Positions 37,125 through 46,815 of a stretch of DNA of 64,000 nucleotides are shown here, piece by piece; the stretch's first letter is position 1, and every line of letters starts with the position of its first letter. The position numbers and the translations under genes were made by a program. Under the pieces are notes generated by a model that saw nothing but the letters and a program-made list of their open reading frames with translations, was not told the origin of the DNA and did not search any database. Source of the stretch: JADKAC01 sp964492065 (GTDB taxonomy: Bacteria > Bacteroidota > Bacteroidia > Chitinophagales > BACL12); contig CAZBHH010000006.1 in assembly GCA_964492065.1 (NCBI GenBank), positions 71,159 through 135,158 on the forward strand, in the 5' to 3' direction.

Positions 37125-37580
37125 TTATTTTACCGTTTCCTTCGACAACACTTCACCATTTTCTTTCACACGCAGTTTAATAGTCTCGCCATCTTTCTTT
37201 AAAATCACCTGGTACACATCGCCGTAAGCTGCTGTATCAGTGTAGCGGAAATCTTCCGCCTGGTAAGCACCAAATTCGTATTCCAGCACCAGGGCAACGG
37301 ATTGCGGTAATTCCGACTTCTCAATAGTGCGTTGGGTCTCAATCCACTCGCCGCCTGCATTAAATTCGGCTAACATATCATCAGATCCCGAGGTAAAATG
37401 CGCCTCATACATTTCCGGGTTAATCCGTTCCCAATGTACGTGATGCATATCGGGGAACCGCTCCTTGAAGGCGATATTGACCAGATCGGGTAAATTATCC
37501 TCCGAGACGGAATGATTGTTACACGCCGCCAGGCCGAGAAGGGCAAGGCATATTATAACGGCTATCCCGTGCATCCTCAT
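37125..37580 (-). CDS. PepSY-like domain lipoprotein
   Basis: Preferring the ATG at 37580, the 151-residue precursor has a lipoprotein signal (MRMHGIAVIICLALLGLAAC, lipobox LAAC). It is followed by two copies of the FKERFPDMHHVHWERIN / ALVLEYEFGAYQAEDFRYTD pattern typical of PepSY-like (BLIP-like) domains. Such lipoproteins are periplasmic, sometimes next to two-component systems or proteases; no such partner is adjacent. Upstream in-frame ATGs (to 37691) would bury the lipobox. Function unknown. Confidence 0.75.
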   Translation of the reverse strand: MRMHGIAVIICLALLGLAACNNHSVSEDNLPDLVNIAFKERFPDMHHVHWERINPEMYEAHFTSGSDDMLAEFNAGGEWIETQRTIEKSELPQSVALVLEYEFGAYQAEDFRYTDTAAYGDVYQVILKKDGETIKLRVKENGEVLSKETVK

Positions 37581-37850
37581 GCCATACAGTGAGGAATGGC
37601 GCAAGCGGTGCATTAACCCGTCGAAAACCGGTCGTACATCGGTTGTATCCGCAGTTTGAATTGCATTCCGAATTTTTTTGATAGGTTGCATAATGTTTTT
37701 TTTTCAAAATCATTAACAACCGGCGCAGAAAGAGGTTGAATCCTCGTGTAATTAATTACTTAATTTTTGTTAAGACTTCCGCAAGGCGGAATAGCGGCTC
37801 ATTCCCACAGGTTCGGAACTAGCGGGTAAGCGCTATACGGAATGCGTATA

Positions 37851-39308
37851 TCAATGCCGCTCAGGAATGCGCTTCAGCGTTTCCAGCAAATACTTCCAGA
37901 ATTTTTGAACGCTTGAAACCTGGACACTTTCATCCGGCGAATGCGCCCCACGGATATTCGGCCCGAATGAAATCATGTCCATATCGGGATAGTTCCTGCC
38001 GATGATACCACATTCCAAACCCGCATGACATGCATTTACGTTGGCTGCTCCCTTGAATAATTCGGTATATAAGCCGGACATAATAGTTACAATCTCCGAA
38101 TGCGGAGCAGGAGGCCAGCCGGGATAGGCGCCTGATGCCGTCACCGTACATCCGGCCAGTTCGAATGCACTTGTAATTGCCATCACTTCATCCTCTTTTT
38201 CAGTATCTACAGAACTGCGGCAAAGACATTGTATGGACGCTTCGCCATTGCGGATTTCGACACGGGCAACATTGTTGGAAGTCTGTACCAGGTTGGGAAT
38301 GTCGGGGCTCATCCGGTAAATTCCGTTTGGACAGGCATACACCGCCCGCAGTATCTTTTTGCTGAAAGCCGGCTCTGTCACATGCGCCGGCGCTTCGGTG
38401 GCCTCCATCTCAATTTGCAGATTTGCATCGGTAACGGCATATTCCTTTTTGAGGATGGCAGCCTGTTGTGCGATAATTTTTTTTAATGCGTCGGCCTTAT
38501 TCTTTTCAACACCCATTACTGCCTCCGATTCACGGGGTATCGCATTGCGCAGCCCGCCGCCGTCAATACTGCCGATATAAATATCCAATTGTGTATCGGC
38601 ATATAGCAGCAGTCGGTTCATAATTTTATTCGCATTGCCCAGGCCTTTATGAATTTCCATTCCACTATGTCCGCCGTTCAGGCCTTTCACACGAAGTTTA
38701 AAAAATGCCGAATTCGCAGGAGTTGTCATTTCCGCATATTTTGCCACTGCGGTAACGTCCACTCCGCCTGCGCATCCTATCGTAAGTTCATCGTCTTCCT
38801 CCGTATCGAGGTTCAATAATATATCAGCATCCAGCAAACCTCCCTTTAATTCAATTGCACCGGTCATACCCGTTTCTTCATCAATGGTAAACAGCGCTTC
38901 CAAAGGCGGGTGCGGTATGGAGTCTGATTCTAAGATTGACATGATAGCGGCAACGCCAATGCCGTTATCGGCTCCCAGAGTAGTGCCGTCGGCTTTCACC
39001 CAATCGCCCTGTACCAACATCCGGATGCCCTCTGTATTAAAATCAAAAACCGTATCCGCATTCTTTTGATGCACCATATCCAAATGGCTCTGCAGAACTA
39101 CCGTTTTGCGGTTTTCCATACCGGGAGTAGCAGGCTTTTTTATTATGACGTTGCCCGCCGCATCCCTGGTAGTCGGCAAACCGAGGCGCTTACCGAATGC
39201 TTCCACAAACGCTATCACCCGCTCCTCTTTCTTACTCGGCCGGGGTATGGCATTCAATGCGGCAAAATTCTTCCATACATCCGCAGGCTCTAATTGCAGT
39301 ATATCCAT
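37851..39308 (-). CDS. pepD: Aminoacyl-histidine dipeptidase (PepD, M20C)
   Basis: The 485-residue enzyme matches cytosolic M20C dipeptidases. Metal-site motifs are VLQSHLDMVHQK near residue 75, TLGADNGIGVAA near 112 with the bridging Asp, FTIDEETGMTGA near 140 with the catalytic Glu, and a C-terminal HAGLECGIIG near 430. GGHSGMEIHKGLGNANKIM near 215 lies in the lid domain. It cleaves Xaa-His dipeptides such as carnosine. It is a single gene without an evident promoter box, followed downstream by a 158-nt gap. Confidence 0.95.
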   Translation of the reverse strand: MDILQLEPADVWKNFAALNAIPRPSKKEERVIAFVEAFGKRLGLPTTRDAAGNVIIKKPATPGMENRKTVVLQSHLDMVHQKNADTVFDFNTEGIRMLVQGDWVKADGTTLGADNGIGVAAIMSILESDSIPHPPLEALFTIDEETGMTGAIELKGGLLDADILLNLDTEEDDELTIGCAGGVDVTAVAKYAEMTTPANSAFFKLRVKGLNGGHSGMEIHKGLGNANKIMNRLLLYADTQLDIYIGSIDGGGLRNAIPRESEAVMGVEKNKADALKKIIAQQAAILKKEYAVTDANLQIEMEATEAPAHVTEPAFSKKILRAVYACPNGIYRMSPDIPNLVQTSNNVARVEIRNGEASIQCLCRSSVDTEKEDEVMAITSAFELAGCTVTASGAYPGWPPAPHSEIVTIMSGLYTELFKGAANVNACHAGLECGIIGRNYPDMDMISFGPNIRGAHSPDESVQVSSVQKFWKYLLETLKRIPERH

Positions 39309-39756
39309 GTTCTGTTATTTTACAGTGAAGGTATTGAAATTTGAAGTTAAAAATAATTTTCCGATTTGCGGTTAATATACGATTTTAATATATCCCTTCC
39401 AGTCGTGATTCTGTAGCACTTCCGGCATCAGACAGCAGGTATCACATGCAATTATATTTTCATTACATAAACTCTGCTCACCGCATTTTATAGACTTAAA
39501 GTAAAGGTTGTTAAGGTATTAATCGATATGGTAGAGTGACCTGTAAGTGTTACACATTTCATATTACAGAGAGTTAGTCTTGTATCCCCCGATAATGTCT
39601 GCTGAATTATTCTCATAATTCAATTTGAGATAGTGTATTAAGGCATGAACAATTAATGCACTTCAAATGATCCACATTTCTTCCGAGTAGTGAAAACAGG
39701 AAATTTATTTCTGTGAGAAATAACTGGTTGAAAGCTCCACACCTCCCGCCATTCAA
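39309..39756. other. AT-rich intergenic gap, no gene seen
   Basis: These 448 bases lie between the pepD start and the 3' end of the CHAT gene. I see no ORF with coding character, no hairpin-plus-T-run and no tRNA. Only short AT-rich words recur. Confidence 0.5.
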
Positions 39757-42700
39757 TTATTGCAGCAGTATAAAGGCAGCCCAGTAGTACGGGCCGTAGC
39801 GTTTGCTCATTGCCTGTTGTGCATTGCGGAAAGCGGTGTGCAACTCCATTCCCTGCATCAGGTTGCCGTAGAAGTATTCCATAAACAATGCAGTTTCCTT
39901 ATCGCTCACCTTCCAAAGACTCATTGCGATATTCTCCACGCCTGCCAGTTTAAATGCACGTTGTAATCCGAACACGCCTTCATCGCTGCGCACGGTTCCA
40001 AGCCCGGTTTCGCATGCAGACAATACTGCCAGATTGCAGTCACTCAAATCCATAAAACTCACTTCTGCAGCGGTGAGAATGCCATCGTTCAGGTTTTCAG
40101 GCAGTTGTTCCCCCTGCCAGCTGCGATTGCCGCCGGCGAGCAACAACCCCGAGCGGTACATCGCATCCGATGTGGCAATGGCAACACCCGGCATCTGGTC
40201 CACGAAGAAACCATGTGTGGAAATATGTATTATCCCGGGTGCATTGCCGCTGAAACTCTTGAACCTGTCTTCCGAAGCGTTGCTGCCGGTAAACAACTCC
40301 GTTGCGCTGTGTGTCGATTGCAGCAGTATGTCAATACTTTTTACTTCCTGCAGCGTTCCGGGTAAATAATTCCATTCGCCGCCTCTTGTGCTCACCGCAT
40401 TGCGGCTATCGTTTAATACGAGTAAGTCCCCGGCATCCGGCAGGTCATTTCCATTTTGCTTTGCCGCAAAGAGTTTTTCGTCAGAAGACATATAATCCAC
40501 CCCGCCAATCATTGCAATTTCGCCTGTGTGGAATATGCCCGCACTTTTAATTTTTTTGAGGTCGGCGGTGTTGCCCATCCTCGTAACGGTATAGGTAAAT
40601 CCTACAAACGTATTAAACGCCGAAGGGATAGCGGCCATATTCAACGTATTCAAAACGCCTGACACGGTGATGTATAAATTACCGCCTGCTGGCAAATATT
40701 TTTCCAGCGGTTGCCACAGCAGGCGATATAAATGTTGCCCGTCGTAGTATTCCGCTTCATCTTCGTATTCGGGATATCCATACAACCGCGAAGCGTAGGC
40801 AGCATCATTTTCGCCTTCACGTCTCGCTATAAGATGCATCAGTGTATCTTCGCTGCAGAGGACCACCAACCCGGGTTCCTGCATGGCGGGTGTAAGGACG
40901 ATGGCCGCATACCAATTGCCCCGGTGAATACTGTCGGAAAAACTGAATATCTGCAAAAATTCAATTACCGCTTCACCCTCCTGCAGTTGATTTTTAATAT
41001 CTCCCCATTTATACTGCGACACATAACTGATATTGCCGCCGCTTTTCAGGTTCAGTTCCTTTTCATAGGCATCGGCAACGGCTTTAAGCGAATCCAGTAG
41101 TGCGTTATTGTCGCTGCCTTGGATTTCCAACTTTGCGACATATTGCCTGGTGTGCAGCCATTCGGTATAGGTGCTTCTTATTTCCGGATCGGGAGATTGT
41201 TCGAAATTGCGGCGGGCATTGGCAGACGAGTACAACAACATCGCACGGTTTGCCAGTTGATAATTATAGATGTCGCCGGCGATGTCCGAAAGTTGGGGAT
41301 GCGCAAATGCGAAATCATTGAATACGTCGAACTGGTAGCGGAAAGTAGATAAGAATGCTTCCTGTTCGGCGGTGTTCATTACGCTGAAATTTTCATTGAG
41401 CCGGTCGAGTTGCAGGTTGAGATTTCGCACATACAATTCTCTCGACTTTTCCGGCAAGTTTAATACATCATAGATACCTGCCAGCCGGCGGAAACTCGCC
41501 AATACCAAAGGATCATCTGCAGCGTAATGGCTCTCCCGGTATGCGAGTACTTCTTCTGCGATTGCAAGTGCTTCTTCATACCTGCCCATGCGGGTATAAA
41601 GTTCCGATACATCATCTCTCCAGGTTTGATAATTAACATTCAGGTCTCCAAAGTACTTCTCACTCAATGCCAGCGCATCGGTGTACAGCTTTTCGGATTC
41701 TGAATATTTCTCCCGGTCCATTGCAATACCTGCAAGAGCCGCCATGGATGATATGTAATTGAAAGAGCTGTCGCCTTCTTCCGCCAGGGCCAAATCAAAA
41801 GACTGCCGGTACAATCGCTCGGCAGCGTCAATACTATCTGCACCTTCATAAATGCGTCCCATCGCCATGAGTTGACTGTTGAAGTTGCTCTTCATCAGGT
41901 CGCTGCTAAGGAAACTGAAAAATGTGCTGTCGTTGCGCTGCAGTTCGCGGTATTGAAACTTAGTCACAGCCGCTGCGAGCGGTATTGCCTGTTGGTATCT
42001 TCCTACCCGCACGTAAAAATCAGCGATATCCATCAATCGGTTGAAATAATCCGAGCTGTCGGTTTGCAATTGTGCCTTTGCCAAATCAACGGATTGGGTG
42101 TATAACTTTTCCGCTGCGGCATAGTTACCCGTTTGCGCATAATAATTTGCAAGATCGCGGACTACTTCCAGTTGCAGTGATGTGTCTGATTGTGAAGCGC
42201 CGAAATTGTCATAGACCATTTTGTAATCGGCGAGTCCTTCTTCGATGCGGTTTAAATTGATCTTCGCCCTGCCGGCAGCGTACTGCACCTCGTATTCCAA
42301 CCCCGTACCCTCGGCAAATTTCCCTACCTTTTGCAATGTGGCGAGCGCCTGTTCATCGCGAAATGTGGAGCTCAAATAAGAAACGTAATCCAGTCCGTAG
42401 CCGGTACAATCGTACATCAGCGAGTCAGGCATAGTGCTGCAAATTTGCATAAGCGTATCATACAGGGTAAACCCATCGCTGTACCTGTCGAGTGTAACTT
42501 GTAAACTCGCCATCCGGCTGATGTAATCCAGTGTGGTAGCAGTAGGTTTACCATTGAGCCTGCTGCGATCAATTGCCAACTGTGAAGCTTCCAAGGCCAG
42601 ATCGAATGCATCGAAACTGGAGAATGTCAAACTGTAAAGATGCCATCCATCTGCCGACGGCTCATCCTTTGTTCCTATCGCTTTTTTATCAATTTGAAAC

Positions 42701-43638
42701 GCCTTTATTGTCCAGGGCAACCCATGCTCCTTGTCGCCATTTAAAAAATACAATTGAGATAACAGGCCGGCGGCAAATCCGTATAGCGCATTATCTTCGC
42801 CATACGTCAATCGAAAATACTCCTCCAGCATTAAGGCCTTAACAATGGATTCGCTGTCGGCAAATCCCATTGAAACCATCAGTGGCGTTGTCGTGATGAG
42901 CGCTTCCAGGCTGAGTACGGAATCCTGGTAATACATTTTGCATTTCGCCACTTCACCTGCGGAATTGTAATATTTGACAACCCCGGTAAGCATATTGTCC
43001 AAGTAGGGAAATTCGGATATCTTAATTCCCGTCGAATCAAAATTTTTCGTCGGCCCATTCTTTAAATCATCGGTATAGGTTACAGTCCGCTCCAACACGC
43101 CCGTATTCCTGTAAAAGCTGAATACCCCGTTTTTCTTTCCCTGTGTAACCGGTCCGCTCCGCATTAATATGCCGGATTCGTAGTACTCGCTGTATATGCC
43201 ATCGGGATAATCGTTTGCGTAATTGCATCGCCACTTTAGTTTTCCCGATGGATAAAATTGCTCGGCAATACCCTCCATGACGTCATCGGTATATCGGTAG
43301 ATATATCGCTTATTGCCGTTTTCGAAATACGAAGTCGCCACGCCGTTTAATGTGTCCGGGTCGAGCGTCTTATACTGTGCCGAAAATAACAGCTGGCCGT
43401 TTGAAATGTCATAATTATTCACATAGCCGACGGGTTTATCTCTTTTAAATTTTGCGATGCGATACCAGTCTGCATTGACGGCATCGGGCAACAGGTAATT
43501 TTCACTGTCGTAAAAATAAATCCACTTGCCGGTGCGCCTTCCCTCTTTATCCGTTTTATTAGGAGCGGAGGGCTGGGCAAATGTGCCCGTTAAAGTATAA
43601 ACCAGCGTGAAGAAAATAAGTACGGCTCTTATCTGCAT
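39757..43638 (-). CDS. Exported MORN-variant/TPR/CHAT-domain protein (caspase-like fold)
   Basis: From the ATG at 43638 the protein has about 1,293 residues; residue numbers below count from the upstream ATG at 43653. A signal peptide (AVLIFFTLVYTLTGTFAQ) is followed by MORN-variant repeats (about 40-250, YFENGNKRYIYRY-type). A long TPR array covers about 280-790, then a linker. The C-terminal CHAT domain has catalytic-type His in HISTHGFF (His near 1147) and Cys in LSACETGLG (near 1214). The pair is intact, so peptidase activity is plausible. CHAT proteins are usually cytosolic; a signal peptide here points to the periplasm or surface. The gene is monocistronic, preceded by a palindrome and by the cysN terminator. 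Confidence 0.85.
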   Translation of the reverse strand: MQIRAVLIFFTLVYTLTGTFAQPSAPNKTDKEGRRTGKWIYFYDSENYLLPDAVNADWYRIAKFKRDKPVGYVNNYDISNGQLLFSAQYKTLDPDTLNGVATSYFENGNKRYIYRYTDDVMEGIAEQFYPSGKLKWRCNYANDYPDGIYSEYYESGILMRSGPVTQGKKNGVFSFYRNTGVLERTVTYTDDLKNGPTKNFDSTGIKISEFPYLDNMLTGVVKYYNSAGEVAKCKMYYQDSVLSLEALITTTPLMVSMGFADSESIVKALMLEEYFRLTYGEDNALYGFAAGLLSQLYFLNGDKEHGLPWTIKAFQIDKKAIGTKDEPSADGWHLYSLTFSSFDAFDLALEASQLAIDRSRLNGKPTATTLDYISRMASLQVTLDRYSDGFTLYDTLMQICSTMPDSLMYDCTGYGLDYVSYLSSTFRDEQALATLQKVGKFAEGTGLEYEVQYAAGRAKINLNRIEEGLADYKMVYDNFGASQSDTSLQLEVVRDLANYYAQTGNYAAAEKLYTQSVDLAKAQLQTDSSDYFNRLMDIADFYVRVGRYQQAIPLAAAVTKFQYRELQRNDSTFFSFLSSDLMKSNFNSQLMAMGRIYEGADSIDAAERLYRQSFDLALAEEGDSSFNYISSMAALAGIAMDREKYSESEKLYTDALALSEKYFGDLNVNYQTWRDDVSELYTRMGRYEEALAIAEEVLAYRESHYAADDPLVLASFRRLAGIYDVLNLPEKSRELYVRNLNLQLDRLNENFSVMNTAEQEAFLSTFRYQFDVFNDFAFAHPQLSDIAGDIYNYQLANRAMLLYSSANARRNFEQSPDPEIRSTYTEWLHTRQYVAKLEIQGSDNNALLDSLKAVADAYEKELNLKSGGNISYVSQYKWGDIKNQLQEGEAVIEFLQIFSFSDSIHRGNWYAAIVLTPAMQEPGLVVLCSEDTLMHLIARREGENDAAYASRLYGYPEYEDEAEYYDGQHLYRLLWQPLEKYLPAGGNLYITVSGVLNTLNMAAIPSAFNTFVGFTYTVTRMGNTADLKKIKSAGIFHTGEIAMIGGVDYMSSDEKLFAAKQNGNDLPDAGDLLVLNDSRNAVSTRGGEWNYLPGTLQEVKSIDILLQSTHSATELFTGSNASEDRFKSFSGNAPGIIHISTHGFFVDQMPGVAIATSDAMYRSGLLLAGGNRSWQGEQLPENLNDGILTAAEVSFMDLSDCNLAVLSACETGLGTVRSDEGVFGLQRAFKLAGVENIAMSLWKVSDKETALFMEYFYGNLMQGMELHTAFRNAQQAMSKRYGPYYWAAFILLQ

Positions 43639-43656
43639 AGTGAATAGATGCATTTA

Positions 43657-43671
43657 TAACGAATTTCGTTA
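43657..43671. promoter_or_regulatory. 15-nt perfect palindrome at the 5' end of the CHAT gene
   Basis: TAACGAA-T-TTCGTTA is a perfect 7-bp inverted repeat with a one-base centre, 3-17 nt upstream of the first possible ATG (43653). A near-consensus -7 box (CAGGTTTG, minus strand) lies immediately upstream, so a protein bound here could block transcription start. Confidence 0.45.
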
Positions 43672-43680
43672 CAAACCTGA

Positions 43681-43716
43681 TAAAAAAATCCCACAACAGA
43701 GCCTGAAGTGGGATTT
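43681..43716 (-). terminator. Terminator of the cysC-cysD-cysN operon
   Basis: A 9-bp perfect stem (AAATCCCAC 43686-43694, GTGGGATTT 43708-43716, loop 13 nt) is followed on the minus strand by a T-run. It lies 20 nt after the cysN stop and separates cysN from the CHAT gene. Confidence 0.8.
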
Positions 43717-43736
43717 AATGAATAATTAAACGCCTC

Positions 43737-45035
43737 TTATTTAATAATCATACCGGCAGCTACCGTTTCGTTGGTTCCTTCATCTATAAAAATCATGGAG
43801 CCGGTAATGCGGTTTTGCCTGTACTCATCGTAGAACAACGGCACGGTGGTGCGAATCCGGATGCGGCCGATTTCGTTTAATCCAAACGTCTTCACATCCG
43901 TATCCCGGTGCAGGGAATTTACATCCACCTTATAGAGGATTTCTTTTACGATACACCTCGCATCGCGGGTGGTGTGTTTTATGGCGTATTTACCGTTTAG
44001 CTGCAGTTGTTTTTTATCGCTCATCCAACAAATCATCACATCGATATCCTGACCGGCTTCGGGAATATTGTTTTCGCGAACGAGCATATCGCCGCGGCTG
44101 ATATCGATATCATCTTCCAGCAGGATGGTAACGCTCTGCGGAGGAAATGCCTCTTCCAGATCGCCGTCAATGGTTTTGATAGCTTTAATTTTAGAAGTAA
44201 GACCCGAAGGCAGGTGCATGATAGAGTCGCCGGGCTTAAAGACACCGCCTGAAATTCTACCGGCATATCCGCGATAATCGTGATATTCATCGCTCATCGG
44301 GCGCACTACGTATTGAACCGGGAAACGGCAGTCAATCATATTGTGATCGCCGCCGATGTGAACGGTTTCCAAAGTATATAGCAGTGTCGGGCCGTGGTAC
44401 CAGTCCATATTGGTGCTGCGGGTAACCACATTATCGCCCTTCAGCGCACTGATGGGGATGAAGCGCACGTCCTGCACATCCAATTTGGAAGAGAAGTTTT
44501 TAAATTCATCAACCACTGCATCGTACGCCTCCTGTTTATAATCCACCAGGTCCATCTTATTGATGCAAATCACGATATGCGGAATTTGCAGCAGCGATGC
44601 AATGAACGCATGGCGATGTGTCTGCTCGACCACGCCGTGACGAGCATCCACCAATATAATGGCGAGATTTGCGGTACTCGCTCCGGTAACCATATTGCGG
44701 GTGTATTGAATGTGACCGGGCGTATCGGCAATGATGAACTTGCGTTTTGGCGTTGCAAAATATCTGTAAGCCACATCTATGGTAATCCCCTGTTCCCGCT
44801 CTGCACGCAGGCCGTCGGTGAGCAATGCGAGGTTCACATAATCTTCGCCTCTTTGCTGTGATGACCTTTCGATTGCTTCCATCTGGTCCTGGAAAATAGA
44901 TTTTGAATCGTATAGCATGCGGCCGATCAAAGTAGATTTTCCGTCGTCAACACTACCGGCAGTGGTAAATCGCAGTAGTTCCATGTTGAGATATCCGTGA
45001 TGATCGAATGTCCCGTTTTCTATTAAATGCTCCAT
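43737..45035 (-). CDS. cysN: Sulfate adenylyltransferase large subunit (GTPase)
   Basis: The 432-residue CysN is an EF-Tu-like GTPase. The P-loop GSVDDGKSTLIGRML lies near residue 28, DTPGHIQYTRN near 102, NKMDLV near 158, and two C-terminal beta-barrel domains follow. With CysD it forms ATP sulfurylase, making adenosine 5'-phosphosulfate from sulfate and ATP, driven by GTP hydrolysis. There is no C-terminal APS kinase fusion because CysC is separate. It lies 47 nt after cysD and ends in a strong terminator. Confidence 0.95.
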   Translation of the reverse strand: MEHLIENGTFDHHGYLNMELLRFTTAGSVDDGKSTLIGRMLYDSKSIFQDQMEAIERSSQQRGEDYVNLALLTDGLRAEREQGITIDVAYRYFATPKRKFIIADTPGHIQYTRNMVTGASTANLAIILVDARHGVVEQTHRHAFIASLLQIPHIVICINKMDLVDYKQEAYDAVVDEFKNFSSKLDVQDVRFIPISALKGDNVVTRSTNMDWYHGPTLLYTLETVHIGGDHNMIDCRFPVQYVVRPMSDEYHDYRGYAGRISGGVFKPGDSIMHLPSGLTSKIKAIKTIDGDLEEAFPPQSVTILLEDDIDISRGDMLVRENNIPEAGQDIDVMICWMSDKKQLQLNGKYAIKHTTRDARCIVKEILYKVDVNSLHRDTDVKTFGLNEIGRIRIRTTVPLFYDEYRQNRITGSMIFIDEGTNETVAAGMIIK

Positions 45036-45082
45036 TATGTTTTGCTTCTAAACTGTTTGCTTTAAATAAATGATTGTAATAA

Positions 45083-45988
45083 TCAGAAATAGCCCTGCTT
45101 CTTTCTGTCTTCCATAGATGTTTCCGAGCGCTTGTCGTCGGAGCGGTTACCTCTTTCGGTAATGCGAGTGGTAGCCACTTCGTAGATAATTTTCTCCACG
45201 GTATCCGCATCGCTCAGTACGGCGCCGGTAATCGGCAGGTCGCCGCAAGTGCGGAATCGCACCTGTTTTATTGTCGGTTGTTCATTGCCACGCAATTTTA
45301 CCCATTCGGGATGTGTGGAGATAAAAGTGCCGTCCCGCTCAATCACTTCGCGGTTATGGGCGAAATACAATTTTGGCAGCGGGATATTTTCCTGCAAAAT
45401 ATATTGCCAAACATCCATCTCCGTCCAGTTGCTGATGGGGAATACACGGAAGTGCTCGCCGATATGTTTTTTGCCATTGAAGATATTCCACAATTCCGGT
45501 CTTTGATTTTTGGGATCCCATTGGCCAAACTCGTCGCGGTGGCTGAAAAAACGCTCTTTTGCCCTGGCTTTTTCTTCATCCCGCCTGGCTCCGCCCATAC
45601 AGGCGTCAAATTTGTTTTGCTCAATGGTTTCCAACAGGGTAACTATTTGCAGTGCATTGCGTGACGCATTGATTCCCTGTTCTTCCACAGCGGTGCCTTT
45701 GGATATGGAGTCTTCCACTGAACCGACAATGAGGCGGACACCGGTTTCTTTTACCAGCCAGTCGCGGTATTCAATCGTCTCGGGGAAATTATGTCCCGTA
45801 TCGATATGCACCAGCGGGAACGGAATTTTCGAGGGCCAAAACGCCTTGCGGGCAAGGTAAACCATCAGGATAGAGTCTTTACCACCAGAAAACAACAAAG
45901 CGGGTTTCTGAAATTGTGCGGCTACTTCCCGCATCACATAAATACTCTCGGCTTCCAGTTCTTTCAAATGTGTTAAACTATATGACAT
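45083..45988 (-). CDS. cysD: Sulfate adenylyltransferase small subunit
   Basis: The 301-residue CysD has the PP-loop ATP pyrophosphatase motif LLFSGGKDSILMVYLA near residue 33, then PLVHIDTGHNFPE near 60 and CMGGARRDEEKARAKER near 130. The C-terminal REVIERDGTFIS and RTCGDLPITGAV are also typical. It transfers AMP to sulfate as the partner of CysN. It lies 14 nt after cysC and 47 nt before cysN. Confidence 0.96.
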   Translation of the reverse strand: MSYSLTHLKELEAESIYVMREVAAQFQKPALLFSGGKDSILMVYLARKAFWPSKIPFPLVHIDTGHNFPETIEYRDWLVKETGVRLIVGSVEDSISKGTAVEEQGINASRNALQIVTLLETIEQNKFDACMGGARRDEEKARAKERFFSHRDEFGQWDPKNQRPELWNIFNGKKHIGEHFRVFPISNWTEMDVWQYILQENIPLPKLYFAHNREVIERDGTFISTHPEWVKLRGNEQPTIKQVRFRTCGDLPITGAVLSDADTVEKIIYEVATTRITERGNRSDDKRSETSMEDRKKQGYF

Positions 45989-46002
45989 GATATGCTTTTG
46001 AC

Positions 46003-46608
46003 TTAATATTTAATAATGGGTAAGATAAAATTATATAATTGATTTACGCTTTCTTCAATGCTCAGCTTATGGGTTGGAATTTCCAAAGCCGGATTTTGTG
46101 GCGGTTCAAACGGAGATGTTATCCCGGTAAAGTCCGGAATTTCGCCTCGCCGGGCTTTGGCGTAAAGGCCTTTTACGTCCCTGGCTTCACAAACCTCCAG
46201 CGGCGCACTGATATAAATCTCCAAAAAGTGTTCTTCGCCGATTATTTGCTTTGCCATTGCCCTGATTTCATTGGTGGGGCTGACAAAACTGTTCATGGTA
46301 ATGATGCCGCAATTCAGAAATAACTTACTGACTTCCGCAATGCGGCGAATATTCTCGATGCGGTCGGCATCGCTGAAACTCAGATTCTTATTGATCCCGC
46401 TGCGAATATTATCGCCGTCCAGCAACATGGTAAAGTAATTGTCGCCGTGCAGTTTTCTCTCGAGTGCTTCGGCAATCGTGCTTTTCCCCGAACCCGACAG
46501 GCCGGTTAGCCACAATACACGGGCGTGCTGCTTCAGAAAGGCCTCCTTATCGGCCCGCTGCAATAAGCGGTGAAATATCGGGTGAATATTGTTCTGCACT
46601 GTAGTCAT
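46003..46608 (-). CDS. cysC: Adenylylsulfate kinase
   Basis: The ATG at 46608 gives 201 residues with the P-loop WLTGLSGSGKSTIAEALER near residue 32, DGDNIRSGINKNLSFSDADR near 65, FVSPTNEIRAMAK near 105 and a C-terminal ALEIPTH. It phosphorylates APS to PAPS, the donor for reductive assimilation or sulfotransfer. It leads the cysC-cysD-cysN operon. A non-ATG in-frame start at 46650 overlaps the promoter box and is rejected. Confidence 0.94.
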   Translation of the reverse strand: MTTVQNNIHPIFHRLLQRADKEAFLKQHARVLWLTGLSGSGKSTIAEALERKLHGDNYFTMLLDGDNIRSGINKNLSFSDADRIENIRRIAEVSKLFLNCGIITMNSFVSPTNEIRAMAKQIIGEEHFLEIYISAPLEVCEARDVKGLYAKARRGEIPDFTGITSPFEPPQNPALEIPTHKLSIEESVNQLYNFILPIIKY

Positions 46609-46637
46609 TTTCTGCAAACTCCGGCCATTTGGCGCCG

Positions 46638-46645
46638 CAAAGTTA
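46638..46645 (-). promoter_or_regulatory. -7 promoter box for the cysC operon
   Basis: TAACTTTG on the minus strand matches TAnnTTTG exactly, 29 nt upstream of the cysC ATG (46608). A well-spaced -33 element is not obvious. Confidence 0.5.
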
Positions 46646-46815
46646 GGCAATTACAACGGTTAAAAGGATGTTTGATTCGGGAAAAGGGTTGTCTGTGCGC
46701 AAAAGGTCTGCAAAACAGGTCACAGTATTGGGGTTAAATTCCGGTTAAATAATCCGCTTCATGGCAGGTTTAAGGCTTTGCGATTGGGACATAATGCCGT
46801 CGCAACCCTCGCTTC

